Source: JBBDSV01 sp040904785 (lineage in GTDB: Bacteria; Actinomycetota; Nitriliruptoria; Nitriliruptorales; Nitriliruptoraceae). From it: a stretch of DNA of 64,000 nucleotides. A program made the position numbers and the translations under genes. Shown one piece after another: positions 35,969 through 44,810 of this stretch (positions within the stretch are counted from its first letter, which is position 1; each line of letters begins with the position of its first letter). The notes beneath the pieces were generated by a model. The model was given only the letters and a program-made list of their open reading frames with translations. It made no database searches and was not told where the DNA came from. Location of the stretch: assembly GCA_040904785.1 (NCBI GenBank), contig JBBDSV010000097.1, forward strand, positions 1 through 64,000, written 5' to 3'.

Positions 35969-38040
35969 CAGCCGACCTCCTCGTTCTCACCGAGGAGACC
36001 GCTGAGCGCTGCGCCCGCCGCCGAACGCACGCCAGCATCGGGGTCGGACTGCAGCACGCGAACCAGCAGGTCGATCGACTCATCCAGGTCGAACATGTCG
36101 CCGATGTGTGCGACAGCACCGCGTCGGACGGCCGCCCGCGGCGAGGCGAGCAGTTGGCGGTGCTCGTCGGGCGTCGCGGCCGCGACCGCGACGACTTCGT
36201 GTTCGGCGGGAGCAGGCGGCGCGAACGCCGCAGGCGGAGCGAACGCGGCCGGCGGGGCGAACGCGGCCGGCGGTGCGAACGCGGCCGGCGGCGCGAACGC
36301 GGCCGGCGGTGCGAACGCGGCTGGCGGTGCGAACGCCGGTTCGCGTGTCGGCGCTGGCCAGGCCGGCTGTGGCGCCGCAGGGAGATCCGGAACAGGAACC
36401 AGACGCGGACGCTCGACGACCTCGTGGCGCCGCACCCCGGCGGCGAGGTCGCGGTAGCTCGTGCGGTACGCGTTGATCGCCTCGTTGATCGTGAACAGCT
36501 CGAGCGTGCGTTCGCGACAGGCTGCGTCGAGCGCCGCCTTGGCATCGGGAGCCAGTTCCAGCAGATCGACGATTCCGGCGGCGAGCGCGTCGACATCGCG
36601 GATCCGCGCCGTGTGTCCGAGGTCGGCGACCGCCTCTGGCACACCGCCGACATTGGTCGACACGACCGGCTTGCCACACATCATCGCTTCGATGACGGTG
36701 TACGGAAAGGCTTCGGAGATCGACGTCAACAGGGTCACGTCGCCCTGGTTGTACGCACCCGGCGCATCGCGCGTCGAGCCCATCCACTCGAATGTGCGCT
36801 CGAGATCCAGCTCCTTCCACAGCGCACGGCACTTGGCCAAATACTGCTTGTCGGGGCTCGGTCCGAAGTGGCGGAATTTCACGTTCGGAATGTGCTCGCG
36901 CACCTTGACGGCAACCTTGAGCGCCGTCTCGAGATCCTTGAGGTGGTCCACACGTGAGATGAGGACAACGGTCGGCTCAGCCGGACGATCGACGACGCGC
37001 GGTCGGAAGCGCTCGGGGTCGACGCCGTTGTAGATGACCTCGAGTTGTTCGTCGGTCACCCCGTTGTGGGTCTCCCAGCGCGCGTTGTAGTGGCACACCG
37101 GGCTGACCTGGTCCGCGTAGTGGTAGACCGCGCGCGACACCGACGTTACGAACTGGATGAAGAACCGGCGCAGGTGGTACGGGAACCCGATGCGTCCGAG
37201 GAATAGCATCTGCTCACGCATGTACACGCCGTGCTCGGTGACGAGGAACGGCGTGCCCGATTCGATCTTGCGGATGATGCCCGGGATGCCGCAGAACGCC
37301 GCCGCGGTCGCGTGCACCACGTCGGCGTCGGGAATCTCGTAGTTCAGCGGCGTCAGCAAGCGGTAGACGAGCCGCATCGCCTCGGTCGCCTCGAAGATGC
37401 GCGGCACCAACTGGTCGCTGACAGCGTCGATCTCCTCGGCATTCTTCCCATGGCGCAATTCACCGATGCGCTGCATGATCTCCTGCGGCGACGGTTCCGC
37501 CTCGGGATCGACGTCCTCCCAACTCTCGGCGTGCGGGTCGAGCCCGTAGGAGCGCAGCACGCACTCCCGGAACGTCTCCCACACCGCCCGCGTGCGGAAC
37601 GTCGCGCGGTAGTCGTGGTTGCGGAAATAGCGGTGCATCGCGTACAGCACCGAACCGAAACGGGCCGGGTCTTCAAGCTCCGGAGCGAGCACGTGATCGA
37701 GGAATTCGGTCAGAAGCGGGCAGAAGAGGCGCTTCGCCGTCGCCTCGTCCATCATCGACGACAGCATCAGCACCCGACGGGGCGACATCTTCGGGTTGTA
37801 CTCCGCAGGTTCCTCGACACCCCAGATCGGGACCGGCACCAGATCGGTGTTGCTCGGCCGGTCGTAGGACTCCGGGACGAACGGGTTCATCATGTGCGCA
37901 AAGATCGTGAAGTCGACCTCGGGCATCTCCTCGATGAGCGTGTGACACCACGTCGACACCCCACCGAGGGTGTGTGGGTAGGTGCCCTCGGTCGTCAGCA
38001 GCACCTGCAGCCGCTCGCCTGATCGCCGCTGCCTACTCAT
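35968..38040 (-). CDS. PelF-type glycosyltransferase (GT4, DUF3492) with repeat and HEAT tail
   Basis: 690 residues. The N-terminal DUF3492 begins VLLTTEGTYPHTLGGVSTWCHTLI, as in PelF, the cytosolic polymerising glycosyltransferase of Pel. The GT4 C-lobe shows VLISRVDHLKDLETAL, LTSISEAFPYTVIEAMMCGKPV and STNVGGVPEAVAD with the EAFP...E catalytic-type motif. Odd: after about residue 560 comes a low-complexity linker of seven AFAPPA hexapeptides (568-608), then a two-helix HEAT-like module (ASPRAAVRRGAVAHIGD, VLQSDPDAGVRSAAGAALSG) ending LLGENEEVG. Typical PelF is near 500 residues, so the tail is extra. Start ATG 38040 overlaps the HEAT protein by eight bases. Confidence 0.85.
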   Translation of the reverse strand: MSRQRRSGERLQVLLTTEGTYPHTLGGVSTWCHTLIEEMPEVDFTIFAHMMNPFVPESYDRPSNTDLVPVPIWGVEEPAEYNPKMSPRRVLMLSSMMDEATAKRLFCPLLTEFLDHVLAPELEDPARFGSVLYAMHRYFRNHDYRATFRTRAVWETFRECVLRSYGLDPHAESWEDVDPEAEPSPQEIMQRIGELRHGKNAEEIDAVSDQLVPRIFEATEAMRLVYRLLTPLNYEIPDADVVHATAAAFCGIPGIIRKIESGTPFLVTEHGVYMREQMLFLGRIGFPYHLRRFFIQFVTSVSRAVYHYADQVSPVCHYNARWETHNGVTDEQLEVIYNGVDPERFRPRVVDRPAEPTVVLISRVDHLKDLETALKVAVKVREHIPNVKFRHFGPSPDKQYLAKCRALWKELDLERTFEWMGSTRDAPGAYNQGDVTLLTSISEAFPYTVIEAMMCGKPVVSTNVGGVPEAVADLGHTARIRDVDALAAGIVDLLELAPDAKAALDAACRERTLELFTINEAINAYRTSYRDLAAGVRRHEVVERPRLVPVPDLPAAPQPAWPAPTREPAFAPPAAFAPPAAFAPPAAFAPPAAFAPPAAFAPPAAFAPPAPAEHEVVAVAAATPDEHRQLLASPRAAVRRGAVAHIGDMFDLDESIDLLVRVLQSDPDAGVRSAAGAALSGLLGENEEVG
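36215..36337. repeat. 18-bp tandem repeat (about seven copies) inside the PelF-like gene
   Basis: Units of GGCGGTGCGAACGCGGCC (plus strand) repeat six full times and once partly, with changes mostly at wobble positions. In the protein they encode the hexapeptide AFAPPA. Copies differ enough to show age but not frame damage; length polymorphism would be expected between strains. Confidence 0.95.
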
Positions 38041-41000
38041 CGCCGACCAGCTTTCGGTACGAGCGTTCGATCGCTGCGACGACGTTCATGTCCGGATCGG
38101 CGCCGAACGCGTCACGCAGCGCCTCGATCGCCCGCGGATCCGGGAAGTCACCCAGCATCTCTGCGGCGAGCACGCGGACGTCGGGATCCGGGTCGTGGAG
38201 GCATTCGGCGACGTCCTCGAGCGTCTCGCTGTCACCGATATGCCGCAGCACGGCGACAGCACGACGCCGAATCGAGGCAACGGGGCTGGCCAGATCGTCG
38301 CGCAGGCGGGCCGCATGGCCAGCGGCGCGCAGCTCGTCGACGATGACCTGGCGCAACTCGTCGTCTGCCGCCTCCAAACGGTCGAACAACCGGTCGGTGG
38401 CGGTGTCGCCCATCCGAGCGAGCAGATGGGCGGCGACCTCTCGGTGGAGCGGCCGTGCGAGCTCGCGCACCAGCAGATCGATGAGCACCGGCGACCGGCA
38501 CGAACGCAACGTGGCGACGAGCGCGCGTCGGACCGACTCGGAGGGATCGTCGAATGCGGCGACGAGGTGCGGCCAGGCGGTGTCGTCATCCATTGCGCCG
38601 ATGACGGTCACCGCGACAGCGCGGACGTCTTCCGACGGGTCCTTGAGCTTGGCGAGGAACCGCTCGATCGCATACATGCCCGCGTACGACTCGAGCGCGT
38701 GGAGCGCTTCGATTCGCACCCGCGAATCGGGATCTTCGAGTGCGGCGGCGAGCCGCGGGAACTCGTCGTCTCCCTCGAGATGCGACAGGGTGGCGATCGC
38801 CGCGATTCTGGCCGCGGGCTCTTCACTCTCGAGCGCTTGTGTGGCCAACCGCCGAAGCGACGCGGCGTCGACCTCGCGGAGCACGTCGATGATGACATGG
38901 CGGATCCCGCCCGTGTTGTCGCGGATCTGACTCCACAGCAGTGCGAGCGCCTCGCCTGCGTGGTGGCGCGCCAACAGCACCGCTGCCCGCTGCGAGATCT
39001 CCCGGTCATCGTCGCGCAGGGCCCGGGCGAGCAGCTCGAAGTCCCGTTCGTCACTGGCATGCCCGAGCAGGTCGAGAACCGCCAGCCGGACCGTGCGGTC
39101 GGCGTCTGCAAGCCCGTGTTGTGCGGCCGCGATCTGGTGCACCTGGGGGGCGTGATCGAGTGCGGCGAGTGCCGCGACCTTGACGCGCGGCGAACCGTCG
39201 ACGCGAACCCGTTCGGCAAGTTCGGCGCCGACACGGTCGGTGACCCCGACACGGCCGGCGAGTTCGGCGGCGACGACGCGCACGTTGGCGTTCGGGTCAC
39301 GCAGGCCGTCGAGCAGCGGGGTGCTCGTGGCGTTGCTGGTGAGCACGGCCAGCCGCATGCCCGCCATGCGGTCGCGTGGGCTCGGCGACGCTGACCATCG
39401 GTTGAGCACATCGTGGATGTGCCGGTACGCATGGATGGCGTCGAGCAGCGCGGCCGGCGACTGCTCGTCGAGAACTCGCAGCGCTGCAACAGCGATTGGC
39501 TGCGCGGCGGTATCGAGGTCGAGCGCATCGGTGGCCGCGATGAGGCGGGTGAGCGTCGCGGCGTCGGCCGTTTCTGCCTGCGCCGTGATCCAGCGCTCCA
39601 CTTCCTCGCGACGAAGCCGCTGCAGGGTCTTCCGGGACTGTTCGCGGATCTCGGGCTTCGGATCGCCGAGCGCCTCGACGAGCCCGGGCAGAACCGCGCT
39701 CTCGCGACGGTCGAACTTCCGGCGCGAGGGTGCCTGCTCGGCGACGTCGGGTTCGTCGGCGAGTTCGACGGCCGGACCCAGTTCGGGTTCCGGCCGACCG
39801 CGTGTCCGCGCAACGGCGGCGCTGGCCCACCGTTGAACGCGCGGGTCGGTGTCTGAAACGAGCCGGGCGACGGCGCGCGTCGCCGCATCGTCGTCGGCCT
39901 CGTAGGCCAGCGCTGCCGCTCCGGCACGGATCCGGTCGTCCTCTGAGCCCAGTCGATGCACGACGTCGCCGAGCGGCAGCGTGCGGGCGAACGCGCGCAG
40001 AGACCGTCGAGCGGCAGGACGGATGCGCTCCGCGACGCTGCCCGCGAGCACACACAGCTCGTCGAGGTGGCTCTCAGCGAGGTCGGTCGCACGTGCCAAC
40101 GACGCGAACGCCGACAGTCCCGCAAGCAGGACGTCCTCGTCGTCCTCTTCGAGCAGGTGAGGGACGAACCGCTCGACGACGCGCGCGTCGCCACTGCGAC
40201 CCGCGAGTTCGATGCCGCGCGTGCGAACGATCGGGTCGCGATCGAGCGTGACCTGCTGGAGCACGTCGAGGTCGACAAGGTGCGGCGCACGTTCGAGGAC
40301 CTCGATCGTGAGCAGACGAATCTCGACGTCCGGATCGAGCAGCCCGTCGCTGACGACCGTTGCCGTCGCCGCATCGAGTTGCTGGCCGAGCAGCGCACGA
40401 AGTGCGCGCCGACGCCGGCCGACGTCGAAGGACCCGAGATCCTCCCGCAGTGCCTCGAGCACATCGGGCGACGCCGGCGGCGGGCCAACCGGTCCCGCAA
40501 CCGGTGCGGGGGCTGGCGCGGCGGGCGCTGCACCCGGCGGGGGCGGCAGCACGGATGGGGCGGCGGCCGGGGGTGGCGGAAGCGTTGCGGCAGCGGCGAC
40601 GGGAGGTGGCGGCATGTTGCCGGGTGCGGGGGTCGTGAGTGTGCCAGCCGGCTGTCCGGCGGCTGCGGTCGCCACGCTGCGTACGGCTGCGGCCGTGTTG
40701 GCCGCAGTCCGCGCAGCGAGCGGATGCACCGTCGTACGCGAGGGCGCCGGACCGATGTCCGGTGCGCCGTCATCGTCACCATCTCCCGACCGTTCGCTGT
40801 CGAGATCCGCAGGCGACGGGCCGTCCTCCATCCCAACGACAGGTGCAGGCGGTGCGCGGAACGGTGTCGGCGCCTCCTCGTCGGCTTCGTCCTCGAGGAG
40901 GCCGAGCAAGCCGCCGATGATGCCCACCTTGCGCAGCGGGATCGACGACGCGACGTGGTCGGCTGGCGGGCCGGACCGTTCGGAGTCCTCGGCGCGCGCG

Positions 41001-42313
41001 TCAGCCGGTGAAGCATCTGCCGTCGGGGCATCTGCCGATTGCGCATCATCAGCCGTCGCGTCCGATGGCGCGTCACGGGCCGACTCGGCGGTCGTGTCTG
41101 CGGCTGCTTCCCGAACGGCGCGCCCGTCTTTCGGTGACGGGTCTGCCGGTCGTCCCACGTCGGAGATGGGTGCCCCTGCCGCGCTGCCGCCGTCGGGTGC
41201 CGGCGGTGGGAACACTGCCTCGGGCGAGCTCACGCCTCCCGTTGGCGCGGGCGGCGGTGGCAGCGTCACCGATCCGGACGGCGCCCGTTGGGCTGCCGGA
41301 GCCGGTGCGGCCATTCGCGGGGGTGCCGGTGACGGGAACAGCTCCTCGACCGCTCGCGGGCCCGCGTGAGGCGTCATGACCGCCAGGGCCTCAGCTCCTC
41401 GTCGAACCCGGTCGTCGGCAGCGCTCGTACGCCCCTCAACCGCCCCGACGGGCAGGGCACGTGCCAGTTCGGCGAGCACCGAGGCTGACGGCGCGACCGC
41501 GCAGGAGCCCAGCGTGGCGAGCACGAGATCGATACCCGCGTCGTCGAGCCCACGCGAACGGACCTGCGCCGCGATCGCCGCCACACCCGAATCGATGACC
41601 GCCGTGTCCGTGGTCGCCGCGATCCCGTGCGTTACGATGCCTAGCGCGTCGTCCATTGACCGATTGCCCGTAATGGCCAGCGCACGAATGCTGATCGACG
41701 GATCATCGTCGGTGACCGCGTCGCGCAACCGCTGCGCGTCGATCCGATCGGGCACACGCTCGAGCGCTTCGAGCGCGAGCATCCGCACGGAACGGTCCGG
41801 GTCGACGAGGGCACGCGAGACGACCGCGGCGGCTCGTGCGTCGAGGGCCGCACCAGCAAGTTGGCGCAACGCTCGCCGACGATGCTCGGCCTCCACGGAC
41901 GCGAGTTGCTGGTCGAGCCAGTCCGGATCGGTGTCATCAGATGCTGCGGGCGGCTCGTCACCGGCCGCCACCGTGTCGTCGGCATCGTCCGTGTCGTCGA
42001 CATAGCCGAGGAGTCCCCCGAACATGCCGATCCGCGGCACGTTCACGCCGGTCGCGCTCGACGTGCCTTCGTCCCCGTGCTGCTCGTGAGGTGTGCGGGC
42101 CGTGCCCGAAGGTTGCGTCGCGGCGCTCGCTGGTGGCGGCGGTGGTTCGATCGGTTCGGTCGGCGCCGGATCAGCGCCGTCGATCTGCGCGCCGGATTCG
42201 GCCGCGTTGGTCGGGGTGGGGGTATCGGCCGGCGAGTCCGCCTCGTCAGCAGACCCCGCGTCCTCGTAGGCAACACCGAGGAACGCGTCGAGAAGGCCGC
42301 GTTGACGCTTCAC
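38033..42313 (-). CDS. Giant HEAT-repeat protein of the Pel-like locus
   Basis: 1426 residues, GTG 42313 (GTGA overlap with the receiver gene stop). Layout: N-terminus with GLLDAFLGVAYED, acidic/Pro linker, RIGMFGGLLGYVDD (94-107), first HEAT block about 131-315, a long Ala/Pro/Asp linker, RKVGIIGGLLGLLEDEADEE (461-480), Pro-rich linker, then a second HEAT block from about 617 to the end (for example SVRMLALEALERVPD, VEIRLLTIEVLERAPH). No signal peptide or membrane segment is seen, so it is cytosolic. HEAT solenoids act as scaffolds; adjacency and the HEAT tail on the PelF-like protein suggest a complex with it. No catalytic motif found. PelE-like TPR proteins have a comparable position in known pel loci, but this is not homologous by sight. 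Confidence 0.85.
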   Translation of the reverse strand: MKRQRGLLDAFLGVAYEDAGSADEADSPADTPTPTNAAESGAQIDGADPAPTEPIEPPPPPASAATQPSGTARTPHEQHGDEGTSSATGVNVPRIGMFGGLLGYVDDTDDADDTVAAGDEPPAASDDTDPDWLDQQLASVEAEHRRRALRQLAGAALDARAAAVVSRALVDPDRSVRMLALEALERVPDRIDAQRLRDAVTDDDPSISIRALAITGNRSMDDALGIVTHGIAATTDTAVIDSGVAAIAAQVRSRGLDDAGIDLVLATLGSCAVAPSASVLAELARALPVGAVEGRTSAADDRVRRGAEALAVMTPHAGPRAVEELFPSPAPPRMAAPAPAAQRAPSGSVTLPPPPAPTGGVSSPEAVFPPPAPDGGSAAGAPISDVGRPADPSPKDGRAVREAAADTTAESARDAPSDATADDAQSADAPTADASPADARAEDSERSGPPADHVASSIPLRKVGIIGGLLGLLEDEADEEAPTPFRAPPAPVVGMEDGPSPADLDSERSGDGDDDGAPDIGPAPSRTTVHPLAARTAANTAAAVRSVATAAAGQPAGTLTTPAPGNMPPPPVAAAATLPPPPAAAPSVLPPPPGAAPAAPAPAPVAGPVGPPPASPDVLEALREDLGSFDVGRRRRALRALLGQQLDAATATVVSDGLLDPDVEIRLLTIEVLERAPHLVDLDVLQQVTLDRDPIVRTRGIELAGRSGDARVVERFVPHLLEEDDEDVLLAGLSAFASLARATDLAESHLDELCVLAGSVAERIRPAARRSLRAFARTLPLGDVVHRLGSEDDRIRAGAAALAYEADDDAATRAVARLVSDTDPRVQRWASAAVARTRGRPEPELGPAVELADEPDVAEQAPSRRKFDRRESAVLPGLVEALGDPKPEIREQSRKTLQRLRREEVERWITAQAETADAATLTRLIAATDALDLDTAAQPIAVAALRVLDEQSPAALLDAIHAYRHIHDVLNRWSASPSPRDRMAGMRLAVLTSNATSTPLLDGLRDPNANVRVVAAELAGRVGVTDRVGAELAERVRVDGSPRVKVAALAALDHAPQVHQIAAAQHGLADADRTVRLAVLDLLGHASDERDFELLARALRDDDREISQRAAVLLARHHAGEALALLWSQIRDNTGGIRHVIIDVLREVDAASLRRLATQALESEEPAARIAAIATLSHLEGDDEFPRLAAALEDPDSRVRIEALHALESYAGMYAIERFLAKLKDPSEDVRAVAVTVIGAMDDDTAWPHLVAAFDDPSESVRRALVATLRSCRSPVLIDLLVRELARPLHREVAAHLLARMGDTATDRLFDRLEAADDELRQVIVDELRAAGHAARLRDDLASPVASIRRRAVAVLRHIGDSETLEDVAECLHDPDPDVRVLAAEMLGDFPDPRAIEALRDAFGADPDMNVVAAIERSYRKLVGDE

Positions 42314-42711
42314 GAGCTCGCCTTGGCGCGTTGTGCCCGCGACCCCCAGTGGGCACGAAGATGCTCGAGAATCGACGCGTGCAACGCATCCGCGGGAAGC
42401 GACTTGAGCGCAGCGAGACCGGCACCTGCCGCACGCGCGTGCGCCTGCGGTCGCTCAATCATCTCGATCACGAGCGTGCCGGCGTCGTTGAGCACGGCGC
42501 GAACGTCACCGACCGCCATGCCGGGCGTCGAGGCGTCGAACAGCAGAAGGTCGGCCTGTTCGGAGCGGCACATACGCACCGCTTCGAAGGCGTCCGTTGC
42601 CGTGCCGACGACCTGCCAGCCCCAGGTCGCTTCGATGATACGACGAAGGGAGTCGCGCGCTGCCGGAACGGCATCGGCGACCACGACGCGGATATCGACG
42701 GTCTCGTCCAT
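42310..42711 (-). CDS. Single-domain response-regulator receiver
   Basis: 133 residues from ATG 42711. CheY-like fold: IRVVVADAVPAARDSLRRII, phosphoacceptor Asp59 in LLLFDASTPGM, GTLVIEMIE and the conserved Lys in AALKSLPADALHASIL. Only one Asp remains in the first acidic cluster (VADAVP), where two or three acidic residues are usual. The C-terminal tail is basic. First gene before the HEAT protein in a chain of overlapping frames; it may transmit the signal of the neighbouring kinase to the polysaccharide machine by protein contact, since it has no output domain. Confidence 0.85.
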   Translation of the reverse strand: MDETVDIRVVVADAVPAARDSLRRIIEATWGWQVVGTATDAFEAVRMCRSEQADLLLFDASTPGMAVGDVRAVLNDAGTLVIEMIERPQAHARAAGAGLAALKSLPADALHASILEHLRAHWGSRAQRAKASS

Positions 42712-42787
42712 GGTGAATCATCGTAAGTTGTTCACGCGACCGTGGAATCCGGCGCACGTCGCGGAAGAACACGACCTTCGTCGTAGC

Positions 42788-42807
42788 ACGAAATGACTAA
42801 CTTTCGT
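42788..42807. promoter_or_regulatory. Inverted repeat upstream of the receiver/HEAT/pel-like genes
   Basis: ACGAAA-TGACTAAC-TTTCGT, 6-bp arms with an 8-base spacer, in the 122-base intergenic region (42712-42833) between the NarL-type regulator and the receiver gene. It could bind a NarL/LuxR-type dimer and control the polysaccharide locus. TACGAT 16 bases before the receiver start is a possible -10 box, without a convincing -35. Confidence 0.3.
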
Positions 42808-42833
42808 CGCATTCCTACGATGCACATCGGACG

Positions 42834-43487
42834 TCAGTCGTCGTCGACGAGCCCTTCGCGCAACGCCTTGGCGACCGCCTGCGTCCGGTTGGCGACGCCG
42901 AGCTTGCGAAAGATCGACGTCAGGTGAGTCTTTACCGTCGTGGGTGCCAGGTGCAGCCGCGTGCCGATGTCGTCGGTCGAGTGACCGGCCACCAGTGCGG
43001 TGAGCACTTCCTGCTCGCGCAGGGACAGATCGGGCTGCGAAACTACGTCGGCGTGGCGTCCGAGCAGCCGCTGCGCCACCTGCGGATGCAGATAGAGACC
43101 CGAATCCGTGGTCGCGGTGCGGATCGCTTCGAGAAGTTGGTCGCTGCTGGCATCCTTGAGCAGATAGCCGGCCGCGCCGTGCGTGATCGCGCCCTCCACA
43201 TATTCGCTGGAGTCGTAGGTCGACAGCATGATCACGGGCAGGTCGGGGTGCGCGTCACGAAGCGCGCGCAACGTCCAGATCCCATCGTGTTCGGGCATGC
43301 GCGCATCGAGCAGCACGACATCGGGCCGATGTTCGCGGGCCTGTGCCAGCGCCTGCGGGCCGCTGCCGGCTTCGTCGACGGTCAAGCCCAGTGCGGTCTC
43401 CAGCAGCAGACGTAAACCCTGGCGCACGACCTCGTGGTCGTCAACGAGCAGCACGCGCACCGCGGGACGCGTGGGTTCCGGGGTCAT
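42834..43487 (-). CDS. NarL/LuxR-type response regulator
   Basis: 217 residues from ATG 43487 (ATGA overlap with the kinase gene). The receiver has VLLVDDHEVVRQGL, phosphoacceptor Asp in VVLLDARMPEHDG, STYD and the conserved Lys in GYLLKDASS. The C-terminal LuxR helix-turn-helix reads LSLREQEVLTALVAGHSTDDIG and APTTVKTHLTSIFRKLGV. Forms a two-component pair with the kinase encoded just before it. The inverted repeat at 42788-42807 is a candidate binding site. Confidence 0.95.
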   Translation of the reverse strand: MTPEPTRPAVRVLLVDDHEVVRQGLRLLLETALGLTVDEAGSGPQALAQAREHRPDVVLLDARMPEHDGIWTLRALRDAHPDLPVIMLSTYDSSEYVEGAITHGAAGYLLKDASSDQLLEAIRTATTDSGLYLHPQVAQRLLGRHADVVSQPDLSLREQEVLTALVAGHSTDDIGTRLHLAPTTVKTHLTSIFRKLGVANRTQAVAKALREGLVDDD

Positions 43488-44671
43488 GCCGGCACCCGTA
43501 CCCGGACGGTGGTGCCTTCACCGGGCGTCGAGTCGAGCGTGAACGTGCCGTCGAGCAGGCGTACCCGCGACTCAACAATCTTCAGCCCCTGGTGTGACCG
43601 CAAGTCGTCGGGCTCGGTCGGCTCCGCGGCGTCATCGACGCCCACACCCTGATCGATGACCGTGATCTCGAGGTCATCGGCGCGGAACGACACGATGACG
43701 CGCGCATGGTCGACCTGCGCGTGGCGCCGCACGTTGGTCAGCGCCTCCTGCACGAATGCGAACCCCATCGACACCACGTCGGCGTCCACGTCACGCGGCT
43801 GCCCCTGGACGTCGACGTCCGCGTGCACCCCCCACTGCGCACCGAAGTCGGCCACGAATCCGCGCAGCCCGGCGACGAGGTCCGTCCAGTCCTCCTCGGG
43901 TGGCGTGAGGTCGAAGATGACCATGCGCAATGACTCGAGTGCCTCCAGGACCGCGTGCCGGGCACCTTCGACCATCTCGCGCAGACGGTCGACGTCATCG
44001 GAGACGAGACGCACCACCTCGAGCTGCACGGCGACGTTGGTCAACACCTGCGTGATCCCCTCATGGATCACCGAGGCGATGCGCGCGCGTTCCCGCAGCA
44101 GCGACGTACGCCGAGACTCCTGCGCCGAACCACGCGCCGTGTCGGCCGCGGCAGCGATCCGGCCCGCGAGCATCGTTCCCTCGAGCGTCGATGTAGCGGG
44201 TGGCGAGCCATCGTCGGGCCACCAGCGTGACAGCGCCACGAGATCGTGCGCGAGCTGCTCGGCACGGATTGCCTCGGCAAGATCGAATGTGGTGCCCAGT
44301 CCGCGCGTGCTCGAGATGAACTTCCGCGCCCGTTCGACGTCAGGAGCGACAAGTACGATCCGGGCCCGGGGGCCGCCGGGGACGATCAACACATGATCGA
44401 CACCTGCGGTACGCAGGCGCGCACCGGCATCACCTGCCTCACCGACATCAACCAGGGTCGCACGTTGCGACGCGTGCAGCCGACCATCGTTGAGCAACTG
44501 GGACACGATGCCATCGTGCAGAGACGGGTGATCGGAGCGGACATTCCAGACCTCACCCTCAAGCAACGCGATCGACCAACGCGACGCGTCGAGCTCCTCG
44601 CGGAAGGCCTCCAACCAGGCATGAATCGCCCGCGGTGGCGAATCCGCCGACGTCGCGGTGAACTCGTCCAT
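43484..44671 (-). CDS. Sensor histidine kinase (HisKA_3 type)
   Basis: 395 residues; ATG 44671 with GAGGGTGG upstream, preferred over 44695. No membrane segment is evident. The N-terminal ~190 residues look GAF-like (RWSIALLEGEVWNVRSDH, DHVLIVPGGPRARIVLV). A helical linker leads to the phosphoacceptor His in RIASVIHEGITQVLTNV, and the HATPase domain shows FVQEALTNVRRHAQVDHA (N box), VIDQGVGVDD (G1) and SHQGLKIVESRVRLLDGTF. NarL-type kinases of this sort sense cytosolic ligands. It is the first gene of the leftward series that continues into the polysaccharide locus. Confidence 0.93.
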   Translation of the reverse strand: MDEFTATSADSPPRAIHAWLEAFREELDASRWSIALLEGEVWNVRSDHPSLHDGIVSQLLNDGRLHASQRATLVDVGEAGDAGARLRTAGVDHVLIVPGGPRARIVLVAPDVERARKFISSTRGLGTTFDLAEAIRAEQLAHDLVALSRWWPDDGSPPATSTLEGTMLAGRIAAAADTARGSAQESRRTSLLRERARIASVIHEGITQVLTNVAVQLEVVRLVSDDVDRLREMVEGARHAVLEALESLRMVIFDLTPPEEDWTDLVAGLRGFVADFGAQWGVHADVDVQGQPRDVDADVVSMGFAFVQEALTNVRRHAQVDHARVIVSFRADDLEITVIDQGVGVDDAAEPTEPDDLRSHQGLKIVESRVRLLDGTFTLDSTPGEGTTVRVRVPA

Positions 44672-44810
44672 ACCGGCCACCCTCGCGTCGCGCACCTATG
44701 CTTGTCCCTGCGGACGGGGCCCCTCGCGGAGCTCCGGGCGCCACGCTAACCCACGCCCCGGGAACGACCATGCACCGATCGACGCACGACGACCGCGGTG
44801 CCGCCCGCGC

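Noticed and set aside
36215..36337. CRISPR array or other repeat element
   Set aside because: Units are contiguous without spacers, in frame and encode a regular hexapeptide inside a gene.
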